Below are positions 34,917 through 44,770 of a stretch of DNA of 64,000 nucleotides, piece by piece. Source of the DNA: Hoeflea phototrophica DFL-43. GTDB taxonomy: Bacteria; Pseudomonadota; Alphaproteobacteria; Rhizobiales; Rhizobiaceae. A program made the translations under genes and the position numbers. Every line of letters starts with the position of its first letter. Position 1 is the stretch's first letter. The stretch spans positions 700,461-764,460 of the forward strand of contig NZ_CM002917.1 of assembly GCF_000154705.2 (NCBI RefSeq), read 5' to 3'. A model generated the notes under the pieces. That model ran no database searches. It saw only the letters and a list, made by a program, of their open reading frames with translations, and was not told the origin of the DNA.

Positions 34917-35588
34917 ATGATCGTAGTGGTTGATGATAGACAATTGGTAAAAGACGGCTATACGGCCCTGTTTGGGCGAGAGGGCGTGCCCTCGGCAGGT
35001 TTTGATTCCTTTGAGTTTGGCGAATGGGTAAACACGGCGGCCGATTCAGATTTGGACGCGGTAGAAGCATTCCTTATTGGGCAGGGTGAACTGACACTGG
35101 ATTTGCCGCGTGCAATCCGCGACCGGTCACAGGCTCCGGTGATCGCTGTCAGCGATACACCCTCTCTTGAATCGACCCTTGCCTTCTTCGACAGTGGCGT
35201 CGATGACGTGGTGCGCAAGCCGGTCCATCCGCGCGAGATCATGGCAAGGGCGGCGGCCATTCGCCGACGCCTCAAGGCGCTTTCCAATCATACCGATGTT
35301 GGCCCGATCCGGGTGTTCTCTGATGGACGTGACCCGGAGTTGGAGGGCAGAATATTTGCTCTGCCAAGGCGCGAGCGCCGTATTCTCGAATATCTCGTTG
35401 CAAACCGCGGTCGGCGGGTGACAAAGCAGCAGATTTTCAATGCGATCTACGGAATCTTTGATGAAGATGTCGAAGAGAACGTGGTTGAAAGCCACATATC
35501 CAAGCTGCGCAAGAAGCTGCGCAAGCGGCTTGGTTTCGATCCGATCGATTCCAAGCGGTTTCTCGGCTATCTGATCGACTGGAAATGA
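34917..35588 (+). CDS. rem: OmpR-type flagellar activator Rem
   Basis: Rem activates class II flagellar genes in rhizobia and is itself activated by VisNR. The 223-residue protein has an N-terminal receiver-like domain ([15 protein letters not shown]) and a C-terminal winged helix ([20 protein letters not shown], then [20 protein letters not shown]). The acidic pair (Asp6/Asp7) and Lys of VVRKPVHP are present, but the usual phospho-acceptor (D-x-x-MP) is not visible, so control is probably by amount rather than phosphorylation. It has a long A/T-rich upstream region with two CtrA-like boxes. Confidence 0.93.
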   Translation: MIVVVDDRQLVKDGYTALFGREGVPSAGFDSFEFGEWVNTAADSDLDAVEAFLIGQGELTLDLPRAIRDRSQAPVIAVSDTPSLESTLAFFDSGVDDVVRKPVHPREIMARAAAIRRRLKALSNHTDVGPIRVFSDGRDPELEGRIFALPRRERRILEYLVANRGRRVTKQQIFNAIYGIFDEDVEENVVESHISKLRKKLRKRLGFDPIDSKRFLGYLIDWK

Positions 35589-35650
35589 GCATGCGAAACC
35601 CGGCCAAAAACCAAAGGTCGGGCGTCGCGCCAACGATGCAGGGAAACAGG

Positions 35651-35673
35651 TTCACGCAAGGCCCGCCAGATAG
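35651..35673 (+). promoter_or_regulatory. Candidate class II flagellar promoter of flgE
   Basis: TTCACGCAAG (35651-35660), seven bases, then AGATAG (35668-35673), 33 bases before the flgE ATG. Confidence 0.55.
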
Positions 35674-35706
35674 TCTGGAATACCGTATGAAACGAGGGAT
35701 AAAGCG

Positions 35707-36966
35707 ATGAGCCTGTATGGAATGATGCGCACCGGCGCTTCCGGAATGAACGCCCAGGCCAACCGGTTGGGCACGGTTGCCGACAACATGGCCAATGCCA
35801 ATACGACAGGCTACAAAAGAGCATCCGCGGAATTTTCATCTCTTATTCTTCCAGGCAGCGCTGGGTCATACAATTCGGGCGCGGTGACAACGGATGTTCG
35901 CTATTCGATCAGCCAGGCCGGTGCGCTTGAGTTCACATCTTCAAAAACGGACATGGCGCTTGACGGCAGCGGCTTCTTCATCGTCACAGATGACAATGGT
36001 CTGCCGTTCCTCACTCGTGCGGGATCTTTTGTCCCCGATGGGGAAGGGTTTCTGGTAAACGCTGCCGGTTTCCGGTTGATGGGATATAACTATGAAAGCG
36101 GTACCCCGACGCCGGTCGTCAATGGCTTTGACGGACTGGTCCCGGTCAACGTATCGGCCGGCAGTCTGACAGCAGCGCCGTCGACCACGGGATATTTTCA
36201 GGCAAACCTGGACGAAGGCGCAACGATCGTTCCAGCCGCTGATCTTCCATCCACCAACTCGGCAACAGCGGATTATACATCCAAGAGCTCGCTTATCGCG
36301 ATCGACAATCTGGGCGGTGAAGTCCTGCTGGACTTTTACTACACCAAGACAGCGACCAATACCTGGGAAGTGACGGTTTATGACCGCGCCGGCGCTTCGG
36401 CAGGGACATCATTCCCCTATGCAAGTGCTCCGCTGGCAACAACAACACTGCAATTCGATCCGCTCAATGGTCAGTTGGCAGGTGCGAGTGCCACCGACAT
36501 CTCCTTTACGGTTCCCGGCGGTGCAGGCCTGACCATTGACCTGAGCAACATGAGCCAGCTCAACTACGCCTTCACCGTCGACGATGCGAATGTGAACGGC
36601 AGCAAGCCAAGCACCGTGACCGATATCGAAATTTCGGAAGACGGAACAATCTTTGCATCATACGAGAACGGAACCCTCGAGCCGCTTTACCGTGTGGCGC
36701 TGGCAGATGTCACCAGCCCGGACAAGCTGCGGCCGCTTGCTGGCAATGTCTATTCGCAGGGTCTCGATTCCGGTGTTATTACCACTGGCTTCGCCGGTTC
36801 GGGATCATTCGGCAAGGTCGTGTCGGGCGCGCTTGAAAGCTCGAACGTTGATATCGCCGAGGAGCTCACCGACATGATCGCAGCCCAGCGAAGCTACACA
36901 GCGAATTCGAAAGTCTTCCAGACAGGTTCAGACCTGATGGAAGTCCTCGTCAATCTCAAGCGCTAA
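35707..36966 (+). CDS. flgE: Flagellar hook protein FlgE
   Basis: FlgE forms the hook. The 419-residue protein has the axial N-terminus (NRLGTVADNMANANTTGYKR) and C-terminus (ALESSNVDIAEELTDMIAAQ, then RSYTANSKVFQTG) of hook and rod proteins, with large D1/D2-type beta domains between. It starts the unit flgE-flgK-flgL-flaF-flbT-flgD and is separated from rem by 118 bases with a class II-type promoter box. Confidence 0.95.
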   Translation: MSLYGMMRTGASGMNAQANRLGTVADNMANANTTGYKRASAEFSSLILPGSAGSYNSGAVTTDVRYSISQAGALEFTSSKTDMALDGSGFFIVTDDNGLPFLTRAGSFVPDGEGFLVNAAGFRLMGYNYESGTPTPVVNGFDGLVPVNVSAGSLTAAPSTTGYFQANLDEGATIVPAADLPSTNSATADYTSKSSLIAIDNLGGEVLLDFYYTKTATNTWEVTVYDRAGASAGTSFPYASAPLATTTLQFDPLNGQLAGASATDISFTVPGGAGLTIDLSNMSQLNYAFTVDDANVNGSKPSTVTDIEISEDGTIFASYENGTLEPLYRVALADVTSPDKLRPLAGNVYSQGLDSGVITTGFAGSGSFGKVVSGALESSNVDIAEELTDMIAAQRSYTANSKVFQTGSDLMEVLVNLKR

Positions 36967-36997
36967 CCCGTCAACCGAGAGGTAGGATACCCCGGCA

Positions 36998-38461
36998 ATG
37001 TCACTGACTACGGCGATCAACACAGCGCAAACGTCCTTGTCGAACACCTCGACACAGACGAACATTGTCTCGCGCAACATCGCCAATGCGTCCAATCCGG
37101 ACTACAATCGCCGCAATGCTGCGCTTTCGACCAACGTCTACGGTGCGCAGGTTGTTTCAATCCAGCGGGCGCAGGATCAAGCGCTCTTCCAGCAGAGCAT
37201 CAAGAGTGCGTCATCTTCCTCCGGGCAGCAGAGCCTGCTCACGGGGCTGACGACTCTGAAGGGAATTTTCGGCGGCAACGATTACGAACAATCCCCCGCC
37301 GCGCTTCTCGGGACACTGCGCGACACCTTGTCAACCTTCGCGGCCCAGCCGGGTGAAAACACTCTTGCGCAGTCAACTATCGCGGACGCTCAGATCCTTG
37401 CTGCCGGTCTCCGGGATGGTTCTGCGGCAGTCCAGCGTGTCCGGTTGGATGCTGACCAGGAAATCCAGCGTGAAGTGGACAATCTTAATGAGTTGCTTAG
37501 CCGTTTTGAAACGGCCAACAACAATGTTTATCAGGGCACGCAAGCGAGGCGGGACGTCTCCGCCCATCTCGATGACCGGGATTCATTGCTCAAGCAGATC
37601 AGCCAGATCATCGGAGTAACGCCGATCACCCGCAGCGGCAACGACATGGCACTGTACACCTCTGACGGCACCACACTGTTCGAAACGGTCGCACGTCCGG
37701 TAACCTTTGACAGCTCCGCGGGCTTCTCGGCGACTATACAGGGCAATGGCGTCTATGTGGACGGTGTTCCGTTGCCTGCGGGACAGGGATCCAGCTCCAC
37801 GGCGAAGGGAACGATTCAGGGGCTGCTCCAGATTCGTGACGATATCGCGCCAAAATTGCAGACCCAGCTTGATGAAATCGCGCGTGCGCTGGTTGTCAGC
37901 TTTGCTGAAACAGATCAGTCGGCAACGCCCACATTGCCTGATGAGCCGGGGCTGTTTACCTGGAGTGGAGGCACGGTTCCTGCCGGATCCACCCTTGTTC
38001 CAGGGATTTCCGCAACGATCACGGTCAATCCGGCACTTGTCCCGTCGCTGGGCGGCGATCCGAAGTTGCTCCGCGATGGTGGGATCAACGGTGCGGCCTA
38101 CAACGCCAACCCGGCGGGCGCCGCCAGCTTCTCCGCCCAGCTCGACTCCTTCGTCGTGGCCATTGACAACCCCACCGGTTTCGACGCAACGGCGGGCTTG
38201 TCAACATCGACCAGCCTCCTTGATTTTGCCGCTGATTCAATCGGCTGGCTCGAACTCAATCGAAGTGAAGCCGATTCTGCCGCACAGACCCGCGAAGCCT
38301 TCATGTTTCGCGCCGAGGAAGCTTACTCGAACGACACAGGCGTTTCTATTGATGAGGAAATGTCGATGCTGCTTGAGCTCGAGCAGTCCTACAAGGCATC
38401 AGCGCGGTTGATATCCGCGGTTGATGAGATGCTGCAAGCTCTCATGTCGGTGGTGAGGTAA
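36998..38461 (+). CDS. flgK: Hook-filament junction protein FlgK
   Basis: FlgK (HAP1) caps the hook and joins it to the filament. The 487-residue protein has the N-terminal NIVSRNIANASNPDYNRRNA motif and the C-terminal SIDEEMSMLLELEQSYKASA segment followed by RLISAVDEMLQALMSVV. The ribosome-binding site is GAGAGGTAGG. It lies 31 bases after flgE and four bases before flgL. Confidence 0.94.
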   Translation: MSLTTAINTAQTSLSNTSTQTNIVSRNIANASNPDYNRRNAALSTNVYGAQVVSIQRAQDQALFQQSIKSASSSSGQQSLLTGLTTLKGIFGGNDYEQSPAALLGTLRDTLSTFAAQPGENTLAQSTIADAQILAAGLRDGSAAVQRVRLDADQEIQREVDNLNELLSRFETANNNVYQGTQARRDVSAHLDDRDSLLKQISQIIGVTPITRSGNDMALYTSDGTTLFETVARPVTFDSSAGFSATIQGNGVYVDGVPLPAGQGSSSTAKGTIQGLLQIRDDIAPKLQTQLDEIARALVVSFAETDQSATPTLPDEPGLFTWSGGTVPAGSTLVPGISATITVNPALVPSLGGDPKLLRDGGINGAAYNANPAGAASFSAQLDSFVVAIDNPTGFDATAGLSTSTSLLDFAADSIGWLELNRSEADSAAQTREAFMFRAEEAYSNDTGVSIDEEMSMLLELEQSYKASARLISAVDEMLQALMSVVR

Positions 38462-38465
38462 GTTC

Positions 38466-39518
38466 ATGAAAACCAGCTTCATATCCAACCTCGCCATTCA
38501 GAATTCCATGCGGATGACGATCAGCCGTGGCCAGGTGGAAATTCAGAAACTTCAGGAGGAAGTTGTCACGGGTCGATTCGCGGACATCGGCCTCTCACTC
38601 GGCGCGAAAACCTCCACCAGCGTATCGCATCACCGCGACGTGCAGCGGTTGGAAACCATTCAGGATTCCAATGCTTTGGTCACTCAGAGGCTTTCCACCT
38701 CTCAATTGTCACTGGCAGCCATGTCAGATGCGGCCCAGCAGATGCTGGAAGCCTTCATTGTTGCCAATGGCACCGACGATGAACCCAAGTTGAATGTTAT
38801 GCGGCGCGATGTCGAAGCATCGCTCGAGTTGTTCACCTCGTCAATCAACACCTCGGTCAACGGCGAGTACCTGTTTTCCGGGATCAATACCGACGTCAAG
38901 CCGGTTGATGACTATCTTGAACCGGGGTCGGGGGCGAAAGCGGCCTTTGATACACTGTTTCTGGGGCATTTCGGGTTTACCCAGGATGACCCCGCTGCCG
39001 CCGGCATTACGACTGCCCAGATGGACAATTTCATCGACAATGTGCTCGAACCCGAGTTCATGGGACCGAATTGGAATACCAACTGGTCGAGCGCATCCGA
39101 CACCAATATCTCGAGCCGTATCCGCACCAACGAGGTGGTTGATTCAAGTGCCAATGCCAATGGGACCGGCATGCGCAGCTTTGCGCTCGCCGCAATCATT
39201 GGCATTGAACTGATGGATTCTCCCATATCCAGTGAGGTCCGGGCCTCGGTCAACGAAAAAGCGATCGAATACGCTGGTCAGGCTGTCACGGGCATCGACA
39301 ACGAACGCAGCAATCTTGGTGTTTCCGAAAACCGGGTCGCCAAGGCGAACGAAGCCATTGAAGCGCAGGTTCGCATCATGAAGCTGCATCTCAACGATAT
39401 CGAAGGTGTGGACGGCTATGAGGCGTCTACAAGAATGCAATCATTGCTGACTCAGGTGGAGACGTCCTACACGCTCACCGCCCGTATCCAGCAGTTGAAC
39501 CTGATGAATTATTTGTAA
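38466..39518 (+). CDS. flgL: Hook-filament junction protein FlgL
   Basis: FlgL (HAP3) is the second junction protein, related to flagellin. The 350-residue protein has a flagellin-like N-terminal helix (MRMTISRGQVEIQKLQEEVV, then TGRFADIGLSLG) and C-terminal helix (QSLLTQVETSYTLTARIQQL). The middle contains the FSGINTDVKPVDDY segment common in FlgL. It directly follows flgK. Confidence 0.93.
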   Translation: MKTSFISNLAIQNSMRMTISRGQVEIQKLQEEVVTGRFADIGLSLGAKTSTSVSHHRDVQRLETIQDSNALVTQRLSTSQLSLAAMSDAAQQMLEAFIVANGTDDEPKLNVMRRDVEASLELFTSSINTSVNGEYLFSGINTDVKPVDDYLEPGSGAKAAFDTLFLGHFGFTQDDPAAAGITTAQMDNFIDNVLEPEFMGPNWNTNWSSASDTNISSRIRTNEVVDSSANANGTGMRSFALAAIIGIELMDSPISSEVRASVNEKAIEYAGQAVTGIDNERSNLGVSENRVAKANEAIEAQVRIMKLHLNDIEGVDGYEASTRMQSLLTQVETSYTLTARIQQLNLMNYL

Positions 39519-39574
39519 GTGCATAACCCCGGGGTATCCGGGGGAGCAAATGGACAAACATGAAGGGCGTCTGA

Positions 39575-39922
39575 ATGTACCAGTTTTCCTATGCGGATGT
39601 TCAGGAAGATGGCGTTGCCGAAGCTCGCGAGCGCGAGCGTGAGGCGATCAATCATTCCATCTCCTTGCTAACCGCGGCCAAGGCCAAAGGTGTGGAATCG
39701 CGTGAGGCCATCGAAGCTGTTTACTTCGTCAGCCGTCTCTGGGTTCGCTTCGTTGAGGATCTGGCCTCGCCGGAAAACCAGCTGGAGGAAGAGCTCCGCG
39801 CCAACCTGATTTCCATAGGGATATGGATCATCAAGGAAAGCGAGCGCATCCGGAAGCGTGAATCGAACAATTTCCAGGGCATCATCGACATTTCGATCAT
39901 CATCAGGGACGGGCTGAAATGA
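39575..39922 (+). CDS. flaF: Flagellin synthesis regulator FlaF
   Basis: FlaF acts opposite to FlbT in flagellin production and is needed for flagellin secretion in alphaproteobacteria. The 115-residue, mostly helical protein matches the family ([20 protein letters not shown], later [20 protein letters not shown]). It overlaps flbT by four bases. The twin-hairpin leaders of the three flagellin genes are the likely site at which the FlaF/FlbT pair acts; that link is inferred. Confidence 0.93.
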   Translation: MYQFSYADVQEDGVAEAREREREAINHSISLLTAAKAKGVESREAIEAVYFVSRLWVRFVEDLASPENQLEEELRANLISIGIWIIKESERIRKRESNNFQGIIDISIIIRDGLK

Positions 39923-40368
39923 AAAGCTCACTGCGCATATCGCTGAAAGCGGGTGAACGCATCTTCATCAACGGAGCCGTGCTCCGTGTTGACCGCAAGG
40001 TGGCACTCGAGTTTCTCAACGACGTCACTTTCCTTCTTGAAAATCACGTGCTCCAGCCCGAGCAGGCCACAACGCCGCTTCGCCAGCTGTATTTCATCGT
40101 TCAGATGATGTTGATCAATCCCGAAGGTGCGGACCAGGCCATGGCCATGTTCCGCAAATCGGTGGTCATGTTGCTGACCTGCTTCAAGAACGAAGAGGTC
40201 CTGTCGGAGCTCAAGCACATTGACGGTATGGTCACCCAGGGCCGTGCTTTCGAGGCGCTGAAGGCAATCCGCGCACTGTATCCGATCGAGGAGCAAATTC
40301 TCAACACGCCTGGCATGCCGACCGGCACAATCGAACAGATTCGTAAGGAGTTGGCACCATGGACATAA
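39919..40368 (+). CDS. flbT: Flagellin mRNA regulator FlbT
   Basis: FlbT of Caulobacter binds the 5' untranslated region of flagellin mRNA and controls its life and translation; in Brucella it also acts on flagellin mRNA. The 149-residue protein matches the family ([20 protein letters not shown], later [20 protein letters not shown]). It overlaps flaF by four bases and flgD by ten. See the flagellin leader entries for the possible RNA target. Confidence 0.94.
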   Translation: MKSSLRISLKAGERIFINGAVLRVDRKVALEFLNDVTFLLENHVLQPEQATTPLRQLYFIVQMMLINPEGADQAMAMFRKSVVMLLTCFKNEEVLSELKHIDGMVTQGRAFEALKAIRALYPIEEQILNTPGMPTGTIEQIRKELAPWT

Positions 40369-40760
40369 GCCCACTTGCCGCGGCCTCGAGATCTCAGGGG
40401 TCAGCTGCAGATACTGCAGCGAACAAGGCGACTCTCGATTATGACACCTTCCTGACTCTTCTTGTGGAGCAGATGAAAAACCAGGATCCGACCGATCCGA
40501 TGGATTCAACAGAGCAGATCGCACAGCTTGCGACATTCAGCCAGGTTGAACAGACCATTCAGACCAACAAGCATCTCGAGGAGCTTCTCCAGTCCTCAAG
40601 CCTCAGTCAGGCTGGATCGCTGATCGGACGCACCATTACCAGCAATGATGAGACCGTTTCAGGAACCATTGAAGAGGTTCAGGTCTATTCGGATGGGCTT
40701 GTTGCAGTGCTGGAGGATGGGACTAAGGTTGTTGTCGGTCCGGGAGTATCGATCCGCTGA
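40359..40760 (+). CDS. flgD: Hook-cap protein FlgD
   Basis: FlgD caps the growing hook. The 133-residue protein has the conserved N-terminal segment ([20 protein letters not shown], then [18 protein letters not shown]) and a short C-terminal beta region ([20 protein letters not shown]). It is much shorter than enterobacterial FlgD and lacks the second beta domain, as is usual in rhizobia. It overlaps flbT by ten bases. Confidence 0.93.
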   Translation: MDISPLAAASRSQGSAADTAANKATLDYDTFLTLLVEQMKNQDPTDPMDSTEQIAQLATFSQVEQTIQTNKHLEELLQSSSLSQAGSLIGRTITSNDETVSGTIEEVQVYSDGLVAVLEDGTKVVVGPGVSIR

Positions 40761-40929
40761 CCCACGGCGCTTTCCTAGGGTCCCTTTCGGGGTCACGCGA
40801 ATAGAGACTGGCCAAAGCCATTATGGCGCGACACCCCACATTGATGGGCAGCGCTGAAAGCAGACCATCATGAGCGATGGCATGCGAAACATCAGGCCGG
40901 CACGGTCCGGTCCAAAGGAGGCACGCGAA

Positions 40930-41196
40930 ATGAATGAAGCTGATGCCCTCGATATTGTGCAGACCGCGATCTGGACGGTGCTTGTTGCCTCCGGCCCGGC
41001 AGTCGGCGTGGCCATGTTCATCGGTGTCGGGATCGCCTTTGTTCAGGCGCTGACCCAGGTTCAGGAAATGACGCTGACATTCGTGCCGAAGATTGTCGCC
41101 GTTCTCATAACGGTCGCAGTCTCCGCGCCCTTCGTGGGAGCACAGATTTCCACCTTCACCAACATCGTGTTCCAGCGGATCGAATCCGGCTTCTAA
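40930..41196 (+). CDS. fliQ: Flagellar export gate protein FliQ
   Basis: FliQ is a small export-gate subunit. The 88-residue protein has two membrane helices (AIWTVLVASGPAVGVAMFIG and FVPKIVAVLITVAVSAPFVG) and the ALTQVQEMTLTF motif between them. The ATG at 40930 has AAAGGAGG eight bases upstream, which decides it against an in-frame ATG at 40870. It stands 169 bases after flgD with no recognised promoter motif. Confidence 0.94.
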   Translation: MNEADALDIVQTAIWTVLVASGPAVGVAMFIGVGIAFVQALTQVQEMTLTFVPKIVAVLITVAVSAPFVGAQISTFTNIVFQRIESGF

Positions 41197-41343
41197 GGCA
41201 TGTCCGCCGGCACGCTTGTGCCTTGCCTTGCGGGCAACATGAATGGCTCAAAGCATCACACCTTTTGCCCATCCGTTGGATTGGGCGGCGCTTTGGCTCG
41301 GTGAGCCAACCCGCAGACGCTGTCACCAGCTATGCCTGACATT

Positions 41344-41366
41344 TTCGCGCAAGCTTCAAACCGTAG
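41344..41366 (+). promoter_or_regulatory. Candidate class II flagellar promoter of flhA
   Basis: TTCGCGCAAG (41344-41353), seven bases, then CCGTAG (41361-41366), 62 bases before the flhA ATG and in the 232-base gap after fliQ. Confidence 0.5.
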
Positions 41367-41428
41367 GGTCCGGCTGACCATTTGCGCCGGCATGAGGCTG
41401 GCGCTGTTGATCCGGAGCGTCACAGATT

Positions 41429-43516
41429 ATGGCCGACCCGCAAACGCTGGCGATCCAGAAGACGGCTTTTCAGGGAAAGGACATGGGCTTTGCCTTTGGC
41501 ATTGTCGTCATCCTGTCCATCCTGTTTCTCCCGATCCCGGCCTTTCTGATTGATATGGGCCTGGCTTTCTCGATCGCCTTCTCGGTGCTTATCCTGATGG
41601 TGGCATTGTGGATCAGGCGCCCGCTGGATTTCTCCTCGTTTCCGACCATTCTGCTGATCGCCACCATGATGCGCCTGTCGCTCAACATCGCGACCACTCG
41701 GGTGATCCTGTCGGAGGGACATCTTGGCCCCGATGCTGCAGGCAATGTGATCGGCGGCTTTTCGCAGATGGTGATGTCCGGTGACTTCGTCATCGGGCTC
41801 ATCGTGTTCCTTATCCTGGTGACGGTCAATTTCATCGTTATCACCAAGGGCGCCACCCGTATCGCCGAAGTGGGTGCCCGCTTTACCCTCGACGCAATTC
41901 CCGGCAAGCAGATGGCGATCGACGCCGACCTGTCCGCCGGAATGATCAACGAGACCGAGGCGCGCGACCGGCGCCGTGAACTGGAGCAGGAGAGCTCCTT
42001 CTTCGGTTCGATGGACGGTGCCTCCAAATTCGTTCGCGGTGACGCCATTGCAGGCCTTTTGATCACCGGGATCAACATGTTCGGGGGCATTGTCATTGGC
42101 TATGCCCGTCACGATATGGAAATCGGTGAAGCCGCCGATGTCTTCGTCCGGCTGTCGGTCGGCGATGGTCTTGTCAGCCAGATCCCAGCTCTAATCGTTT
42201 CACTGGCCGCCGGCCTGCTGGTGTCGCGCGGAGGTCAGCTTGGGTCTACCGACGAGGCGGTTATCGACCAGCTTGGCGGCTACCCACGCGCACTGTTCGC
42301 GGCCTCCGGGTTGCTGTTTCTGCTTGCTGTTATGCCGGGCCTGCCGTTCTTTCCGTTTTTGATCCTGGGCTCTGGAATGGCGTTCGCGAGCTGGATTATC
42401 CCCCGCCAGAGAGACATGCTGGCGCGCGCTGAGGCGCAGGAGATTCACCGCAGCGAGCAGGAGGAGAAAGACAAGGAAAAGGACTCCGTCAAGTCCATCC
42501 TGAAAACGGCCGAAATCGAGCTGGTGCTGGGCAAGCAGGTGGCAACCAAGCTGCTTGGCAGCCACGAGGAACTCGCCTTCCGGGTTTCCAAGATGCGCAA
42601 GAAATTCGCCACGCAATACGGTTTCGTGGTGCCGGAAATCAAGGTGACCGACGACATCGCCATCAAGGAAAAGAGCTACCAGATCCGGATTCACGGCACC
42701 ACCGTGGCCGCCAATGACTTGCGGGTCGGCGAATTGATGGTGGTGCTTGCCGGGCCGCGCCGCCCGAGCATTCCCGGCGACGAGATCCGCGAACCGGCCT
42801 TCGGTCTGCCGGCGTTGTCGGTGTCTGACACGTTTGCTGCGGACCTCAAGCGAGAGGGCTTCCAGCCAATCGACAATGTGTCGGTGGTGCTGACACACCT
42901 GTCCGAAGTGATCCGCAACAACCTGCCGCAATTGCTGTCCTACAAAGACATGAAGGTTCTGATCGACCGTCTCGACCCTGAATACCGCAAGCTCGCCGAC
43001 GAAATCTGCACGTCGCACATGTCCTATTCGGGCTTCCAGGCCGTGCTCAAGCTGCTGCTGGCCGAGCGTGTCTCTATCCGCAACCTGCATCTCATTCTCG
43101 AGGCTGTTGCGGAACTTGCGCCCCATGTCCGCAAGACCGAACAGATCGTCGAACATGTCAGAATCCGTATGGCCCAGCAGCTCTGCGGCGATATCGCCCG
43201 CAACGGTCAGCTCAATGTCCTTCGTCTGGGAAATCGCTGGGATCTTGCTTTCCATCAGGCGCTCAAGCGCGATCCGAAAGGTGAGATCGTCGAGTTCGAC
43301 ATTGACCCGCGCATGCTCGAAGAGTTCTCGGAAGAGGCCACCAAGGTGATCCGCGGGCATATGGACAAGGGCGTGCCGTTTGTTCTGGTCACGTCACCGG
43401 ACTCACGCCCCTATGTGCGCATGATTGTCGAGCGGATTTTCGCAACTCTCCCGGTGCTTTCTCATGTCGAGATCGCCAAGGGCGTCGAGATCAAGTTGCT
43501 CGGTTCCATCTCATGA
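41429..43516 (+). CDS. flhA: Flagellar export gate protein FlhA
   Basis: FlhA is the large export-gate component that docks chaperone-cargo complexes. The 695-residue protein has about eight membrane helices in the first 330 residues, the conserved [17 protein letters not shown] segment near residue 80, the FHIPEP-type loop with GAKFVRGD-like [16 protein letters not shown], and a large cytoplasmic domain. Length is normal. Its stop overlaps the fliR start by four bases. Confidence 0.96.
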   Translation: MADPQTLAIQKTAFQGKDMGFAFGIVVILSILFLPIPAFLIDMGLAFSIAFSVLILMVALWIRRPLDFSSFPTILLIATMMRLSLNIATTRVILSEGHLGPDAAGNVIGGFSQMVMSGDFVIGLIVFLILVTVNFIVITKGATRIAEVGARFTLDAIPGKQMAIDADLSAGMINETEARDRRRELEQESSFFGSMDGASKFVRGDAIAGLLITGINMFGGIVIGYARHDMEIGEAADVFVRLSVGDGLVSQIPALIVSLAAGLLVSRGGQLGSTDEAVIDQLGGYPRALFAASGLLFLLAVMPGLPFFPFLILGSGMAFASWIIPRQRDMLARAEAQEIHRSEQEEKDKEKDSVKSILKTAEIELVLGKQVATKLLGSHEELAFRVSKMRKKFATQYGFVVPEIKVTDDIAIKEKSYQIRIHGTTVAANDLRVGELMVVLAGPRRPSIPGDEIREPAFGLPALSVSDTFAADLKREGFQPIDNVSVVLTHLSEVIRNNLPQLLSYKDMKVLIDRLDPEYRKLADEICTSHMSYSGFQAVLKLLLAERVSIRNLHLILEAVAELAPHVRKTEQIVEHVRIRMAQQLCGDIARNGQLNVLRLGNRWDLAFHQALKRDPKGEIVEFDIDPRMLEEFSEEATKVIRGHMDKGVPFVLVTSPDSRPYVRMIVERIFATLPVLSHVEIAKGVEIKLLGSIS

Positions 43517-44268
43517 TGAGCGACCCCGAAGGCACCATTCTGGCGCTGTTCGCGGCGTTTTGCCGGATCGGTGGCTGCATCATGGTGTTGCCGGGGTTTT
43601 CCAGTTTCCGTGTGCCCGTGCAAATCAGGTTGTTCATCGCCGTGGCGATTTCGATGGCCCTGTTGCCAATGCTCTGGGAGACGCTCTATCCCAACGTGCA
43701 GACCGGGGGAGGGATCTACATCGGCCTTATCGGGACCGAATTGCTGATCGGCGTCACCTTCGGCTTGATCGCCCGCTATATAGTTTTGGCGCTGCAATTT
43801 GCCGGCACCGGGCTGTCGATGGCCATAGGCTTCAACGCCGCACCCGGCGGTGGCCTGTTGGAGACGGAGCAGGAAGGCAATATCACCTCGTTGATCACCT
43901 TCACTGCGGTGTTGCTTCTGTTCCTGAGCGACTTTCATCACATGGTGATCGAAGCGCTCTTGCGCTCCTATGATTTCATGCCACTGGGCTCGGGCTTTGA
44001 TCCTCAGATGGCCTTGATGACGCTCACCGATACGCTCGCGGGCGCTTTCATGCTCGTGCTCAGGCTGGCCAGCCCGTTCCTCGTCTACAGCATGGCATTC
44101 AACCTCTCGATCGGCTTGATCAACAAGCTGGCGCCTGCAATCCCGGTCTACTTCATCACCATTCCGTTCATTCTTGCGGGTGGCTTGCTGCTTCTGTTCT
44201 TCGGGTCCCAGGAATTCTTCAAGCAGTTTCTCGATGGTTTTGTCCCGTTGTTCATGGGGCTGCGCTAG
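43513..44268 (+). CDS. fliR: Flagellar export gate protein FliR
   Basis: FliR completes the FliP/FliQ/FliR gate. The 251-residue hydrophobic protein has about six membrane segments and the family features [20 protein letters not shown], and [20 protein letters not shown] near the C-terminus. It overlaps flhA by four bases. A second ATG at 43516 is equally possible. Confidence 0.94.
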   Translation: MMSDPEGTILALFAAFCRIGGCIMVLPGFSSFRVPVQIRLFIAVAISMALLPMLWETLYPNVQTGGGIYIGLIGTELLIGVTFGLIARYIVLALQFAGTGLSMAIGFNAAPGGGLLETEQEGNITSLITFTAVLLLFLSDFHHMVIEALLRSYDFMPLGSGFDPQMALMTLTDTLAGAFMLVLRLASPFLVYSMAFNLSIGLINKLAPAIPVYFITIPFILAGGLLLLFFGSQEFFKQFLDGFVPLFMGLR

Positions 44269-44271
44269 CAG

Positions 44272-44658
44272 ATGGCCGGCTCGCGCGCGGAAAAACTGGC
44301 ACGCCTTGTCCGGGTCCAGCGCCAGATCGAGCGAATGGCGGAGACCCAGTTGTCGAACACGCTCAGGGATCAGGCTGCACTCGATGCAAGCCAGGACGCG
44401 CTTGTCAAAGCGGTCGGCTCGTTTGATCCCGTTCATGCAGCCATGTCTCATAACTATGCCCAGCGGTTCCAGCGGATCTCGGCCCAGTCGCAGCAGCTTG
44501 AAGGCATCAAATCGGTCCAGGAGCGCCGGGTGCTGACCGAAAAAACCAAGGCAGACCGTCTCACCGATCAGGCGGCTTCTGCAGCTGGCAACGAAGAGCG
44601 GGCGGCGTCCGACGAGTCCCTGCTGGACCTTCTCGAATCCTCTCTGACGCGCCGTTGA
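44272..44658 (+). CDS. Small coiled-coil protein, FliJ-like
   Basis: A 128-residue, charged, fully helical protein directly after fliR (three bases). It lacks membrane helices and a signal peptide and looks like one long coiled coil (KLARLVRVQRQIERMAETQL, later QRFQRISAQSQQLEGIKSVQ). Size and shape fit FliJ, the stalk of the export ATPase, and no other fliJ is in the window. An ORF stands at this place in Sinorhizobium. The call rests on shape and place, not on clear sequence likeness. Confidence 0.65.
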   Translation: MAGSRAEKLARLVRVQRQIERMAETQLSNTLRDQAALDASQDALVKAVGSFDPVHAAMSHNYAQRFQRISAQSQQLEGIKSVQERRVLTEKTKADRLTDQAASAAGNEERAASDESLLDLLESSLTRR

Positions 44659-44770
44659 AGTCCCCCGGAGATATGGCCGGTCACCTTCCGCCGGCCTTTG
44701 CGGCACAAGGCCAGCGTAAGCTTCATAAGGCAGACTGTTGACTTGTATTCATGGCGGCGGGGGAAGCTCT

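Noticed and set aside
43462..44706. A 414-codon minus-strand frame opposite fliR and the FliJ-like gene
   Set aside because: Gln/His/Arg-rich shadow of membrane-protein codons, with no ribosome-binding site or motif.
44703..44722. GCACAAG upstream of the FlgJ-like gene as an eighth class II promoter
   Set aside because: The first three bases of the box do not fit and there is no SCNTAG-type hexamer seven bases downstream.
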